Source of the DNA: an uncultured Clostridia bacterium | GTDB taxonomy: Bacteria; Bacillota; Clostridia; Oscillospirales; Ruminococcaceae | Assembly: GCA_947588775.1 (NCBI GenBank) | Contig: CANPZQ010000024.1 | Coordinates: 1-19,388 of the forward strand | Length of the DNA: 19,388 nucleotides | Direction of reading: 5' to 3' | Part shown: in pieces, positions 17,082 through 19,388 of the stretch | How positions within the stretch are numbered: position 1 is the stretch's first letter | Layout: the number at the start of each line of letters is the position of its first letter | The notes under the pieces: generated by a model | The model's database searches: none | What the model saw: only the letters and a program-made list of their open reading frames with translations | Told to the model about the DNA's origin: nothing | Translations under genes and position numbers: made by a program

Positions 17082-17774
17082 ATGTACTGTGTAAACTGCG
17101 GAGTTGAGCTTAAATCCTCCGAAAAAACATGTCCTCTTTGCAAGACGGTGGTGTTCCACCCCGATATTCCCGCGCCGGACGGCGAAAAGCCCTATCCCGA
17201 ATTCGCGGTCCCGGTAAAAAAATTCAACCGCGCGGGCGCGCTCTTTGTCCTTACGGTTATATTCCTTATACCCGTTATAATAACGCTCCTGATAGATTTG
17301 CGCCTTAATTCAGCCGTAGTCTGGTCGGGATACGTCGTCGGCGGGCTTGTTTTGGGATACGCGATGTTCGTGCTGCCGTTTTGGTTCCGACGGCCGAATC
17401 CCGTCGTATTTATCCCGATAGACTGCGCTCTTACGATACTTTTTCTTTTGTACATATGTTTAAATACCCACGGACATTGGTTCCTCTCGCTCGCGTTCCC
17501 CGTTTCGGGCATAGCCTCCCTGATACTTATAACGGTGGTCGCGCTTACGAAGTATCTCCGCCGCGGGAGGCTCTATGTATTCGGCGGGGCGTTCATCGCC
17601 CTCGGCGGCTTCGGAATGCTTATTGAGATGTTTATCTGCATAACCTTCGGCCTTAAATTTGTCTTTTGGTCGGTATATCCCCTCGTCGCATGTTCGCTAA
17701 TCGGGCTTCTCCTTATAGCGATTGCCGCCTGCAAGCCCCTGAGAACCTCGCTCGACAAGAGGTTTTTCCTATAA
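17082..17774 (+). CDS. Zinc-ribbon six-helix membrane protein (DUF6320-like), 230 aa
   Basis: The N-terminus carries a zinc ribbon with CxxC pairs C3/C6 and C17/C20 (MYCVNCGVEL...TCPLC). A Pro-rich linker follows, then six hydrophobic segments at about 52-74, 80-102, 109-130, 134-156, 163-185 and 190-215. The ribosome site AAGGGAG (17064-17070) lies inside the end of the preceding gene. The layout resembles DUF6320 proteins, which I recall occurring beside hydrolase/acyltransferase genes in Clostridia. It is probably a membrane partner, or presents substrate to, the upstream enzyme; function is unknown. The end is defined by TAA 17772-17774. No catalytic motif is apparent. Confidence 0.85.
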   Translation: MYCVNCGVELKSSEKTCPLCKTVVFHPDIPAPDGEKPYPEFAVPVKKFNRAGALFVLTVIFLIPVIITLLIDLRLNSAVVWSGYVVGGLVLGYAMFVLPFWFRRPNPVVFIPIDCALTILFLLYICLNTHGHWFLSLAFPVSGIASLILITVVALTKYLRRGRLYVFGGAFIALGGFGMLIEMFICITFGLKFVFWSVYPLVACSLIGLLLIAIAACKPLRTSLDKRFFL

Positions 17775-17840
17775 ATTGTCAGACAGGGCTGCTTAAATTT
17801 TGAGAACCTTGAAAATTCGGTGAAAAATTTCGCGCGGGTA

Positions 17841-17877
17841 TTGACATCTTGACAAATCGAATATAAAATAGTATCTG
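17841..17877 (+). promoter_or_regulatory. Promoter region of the PEPCK gene with tandem -35 boxes
   Basis: TTGACA occurs twice, at 17841-17846 and 17849-17854. The first is 17 bp from TAAAAT (17864-17869), the better match; the second is 17 bp from TATCTG (17872-17877). Transcription starting near 17877 would give a leader of about 90 nt. I see no terminator between the preceding membrane-protein gene and this promoter. Confidence 0.7.
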
Positions 17878-17878
17878 A

Positions 17879-17906
17879 GGAAAAGTTGGATTTTCCGATT
17901 TCGGAA
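17879..17906 (+). promoter_or_regulatory. Leader with two mutually exclusive hairpins upstream of PEPCK
   Basis: GGAAAA (17879-17884) can pair with TTTTCC (17891-17896). Alternatively TTCCGA (17893-17898) can pair with TCGGAA (17901-17906). The two share TTCC, so only one can form at a time. Neither is followed by a U-tract. This may only stabilise the mRNA 5' end; a regulatory switch is speculative. Confidence 0.3.
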
Positions 17907-17967
17907 GAAAAAGCCTTTCCCCCTGACATGTTACCATTGCACAATATATAAAAAGGAGAGTAATTTT

Positions 17968-19388
17968 ATGGCAACTTTGACGAAAAATCCCAATGTCAAC
18001 AAGTGGGTCGACGAAATGATTGCCCTCTGCAAGCCTTCCGAAGTCGTCTGGATAGACGGCTCGAAGGAACAGCTTGACGGCCTTCGCGCCGAGGCTATTT
18101 CGACCGGCGAGATGATTAAGCTAAACGAGGAAAAGCTCCCCGGCTGCCTCTATCACCGCACGCTCCCGAACGACGTCGCTCGCGTCGAGGACAGAACCTT
18201 TATCTGCTCCCGCAAAAAGGAGGACGCGGGCCCGACGAACAACTGGTGCGACCCGAAGGAGATGTACGCGAAGCTCACCCCGATGTACGACGGCGTTATG
18301 AAGGGCAGAACAATGTACATCATTCCCTATTCGATGGGACCCATCGGCTCGCCGCTCGCAAAGGTCGGCGTTGAGGTAACGGATTCGATTTACGTCGTTC
18401 TGAACATGGCGATAATGACCCGAATGGGCGCGGACGCGTTCAAGAACCTCGGCGATACCTCCGACGACTTCGTAAGGGGACTTCACTCGAAGGCCGACAT
18501 CGACCCCGAGAAGCGTTATATCGTCCAGTTCCCCGAGGACAACACTATCTGGTCGATTAACTCTGCCTACGGCGGAAACGTCCTTTTGGGCAAGAAGTGC
18601 TTCGCCTTAAGAATCGCCTCCTATCAGGGCAAAAACGAAGGCTGGATGGCCGAGCATATGCTCATTCTCGGAATCCAGAAGCCGGACGGCGAGATAAGAT
18701 ATGTAACCGCCGCGTTCCCGTCGGCATGCGGAAAAACCAACCTCGCAATGTTAATCCCCCCGGAGGGATATACAAAGCGCGGCTATAAGGTATGGACGGT
18801 CGGCGACGACATCGCATGGCTAAAGCCCGGCCCCGACGGAAGGCTTTACGCCATCAACCCCGAGAACGGCTTCTTCGGCGTTGCACCCGGCACAAACGAG
18901 AAATCCAACTATAACGCCCTCGCTTCGACGAGAAGAAATACTATCTTCACCAACGTCGCCATCAACAACGACGACATGACGGTCTGGTGGGAGAAGCTCG
19001 ACAAGAATCCTCCCGTAAACGCGACCGAGTGGAAGGGTGAAAAGGTCAACGGCCCCGAATATGTCGCCGCCGGCAACAAGCTCGCCCACCCGAATTCGAG
19101 ATTTACCGCTCCCGCGGAGAACTGCCCCTGCATCTCCCCCGAATTCAACAACCCGCAGGGCGTTCCGATTTCCGCAATCATCTTCGGCGGCCGCCGCGCA
19201 AAGACCGCTCCGCTCGTATATCAGTCCTTCAACTGGCAGCACGGCACATTTGTCGGCTCGATAATGGCCTCCGAAACAACTGCCGCCGCTACAGGCGCGG
19301 TAGGAGTTGTGCGCCGCGACCCGATGGCTATGCTCCCGTTCTGCGGCTACCACATGGGCGACTACTGGGCGCACTGGCTTGAAATGGG
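17968..19388 (+). CDS. pckG: Phosphoenolpyruvate carboxykinase (GTP), 3'-truncated by the window edge
   Basis: This cytoplasmic enzyme interconverts oxaloacetate + GTP with PEP + CO2 + GDP, linking the C4 acids and glycolysis/gluconeogenesis; in fermentative anaerobes it often runs in the carboxylating direction. The visible 473 codons are about 77% of the usual length of about 600. GTP-family motifs are clear: RVEDRT (R72), the substrate segment MGPIGSPLAKVGVEVTDS, LLGKKC (K209, K210), AEHML (H230), the P-loop FPSACGKTN (C254, K256, T257), the metal-binding VGDDIAW (D280, D281), the active-site GGRR (R409, R410) and FNWQHG. The C-terminal lid region begins at PFCGYHMGDY. The start ATG 17968 follows AGGAG (17954-17958) by nine bases. 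It has its own promoter. Confidence 0.97.
   Translation, partial: MATLTKNPNVNKWVDEMIALCKPSEVVWIDGSKEQLDGLRAEAISTGEMIKLNEEKLPGCLYHRTLPNDVARVEDRTFICSRKKEDAGPTNNWCDPKEMYAKLTPMYDGVMKGRTMYIIPYSMGPIGSPLAKVGVEVTDSIYVVLNMAIMTRMGADAFKNLGDTSDDFVRGLHSKADIDPEKRYIVQFPEDNTIWSINSAYGGNVLLGKKCFALRIASYQGKNEGWMAEHMLILGIQKPDGEIRYVTAAFPSACGKTNLAMLIPPEGYTKRGYKVWTVGDDIAWLKPGPDGRLYAINPENGFFGVAPGTNEKSNYNALASTRRNTIFTNVAINNDDMTVWWEKLDKNPPVNATEWKGEKVNGPEYVAAGNKLAHPNSRFTAPAENCPCISPEFNNPQGVPISAIIFGGRRAKTAPLVYQSFNWQHGTFVGSIMASETTAAATGAVGVVRRDPMAMLPFCGYHMGDYWAHWLEM

Noticed and set aside
17968..19388. ATP-dependent PEPCK (pckA)
   Set aside because: The P-loop FPSACGKTN, the GDDIAW metal motif and FNWQHG are those of the GTP-dependent family.

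Overview
The window looks like a chromosomal segment of a moderately GC-rich Bacillota, most likely an uncultured gut-type Clostridia. The reasons are strong Shine-Dalgarno sequences, sigma-A-type promoters, a very large Gram-positive surface protein built from SpaA/Cna-B and DUF5979-like repeats, and a zinc-ribbon membrane protein next to a hydrolase/acyltransferase gene. The genus cannot be read from the sequence.

Layout. (1) 2-763: the 3' part of a tyrosine recombinase gene (+), with all catalytic residues of its C-terminal domain. (2) 864-939: a tRNA-Ala(GGC) on the minus strand. Its 3' end points at the integrase and it has its own promoter and rho-independent terminator. This is the usual junction of an element integrated into a tRNA 3' end, with the element lying to the left and off the window. 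(3) 940-1323: an intergenic region with a terminator-like hairpin, short direct repeats, a palindrome and a good promoter (TTGAAA-17 bp-TATGAT). (4) 1324-14679: one gene of 4451 codons for a secreted, membrane-anchored multidomain adhesin/stalk protein. It has a signal peptide, a long adhesin-like N-terminal half, about four SpaA/Cna-B domains, one FctA-like domain, about twelve DUF5979-like domains, a transmembrane helix and a basic tail. It carries a nearly perfect 747-bp tandem duplication and a nine-G tract just after the signal peptide. (5) 14907-17774: a two-gene operon encoding an alpha/beta-hydrolase fused to a condensation-type acyltransferase, followed by a zinc-ribbon six-helix membrane protein. 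(6) 17968-19388: the first 473 codons of GTP-type phosphoenolpyruvate carboxykinase, running off the right edge and preceded by its own promoter region and structured leader.

How the genes relate. The integrase/tRNA junction, the surface protein, the lipid/ester-modification operon and the PEPCK gene appear to be four independent transcription units. The most interesting part is the giant surface protein gene. It shows two features expected of variable surface antigens: a homopolymeric G9 tract where a one-base gain or loss gives an almost immediate stop, and a near-identical internal tandem duplication that can change stalk length by recombination. No sortase gene, CRISPR array, insertion sequence or defence system is visible.
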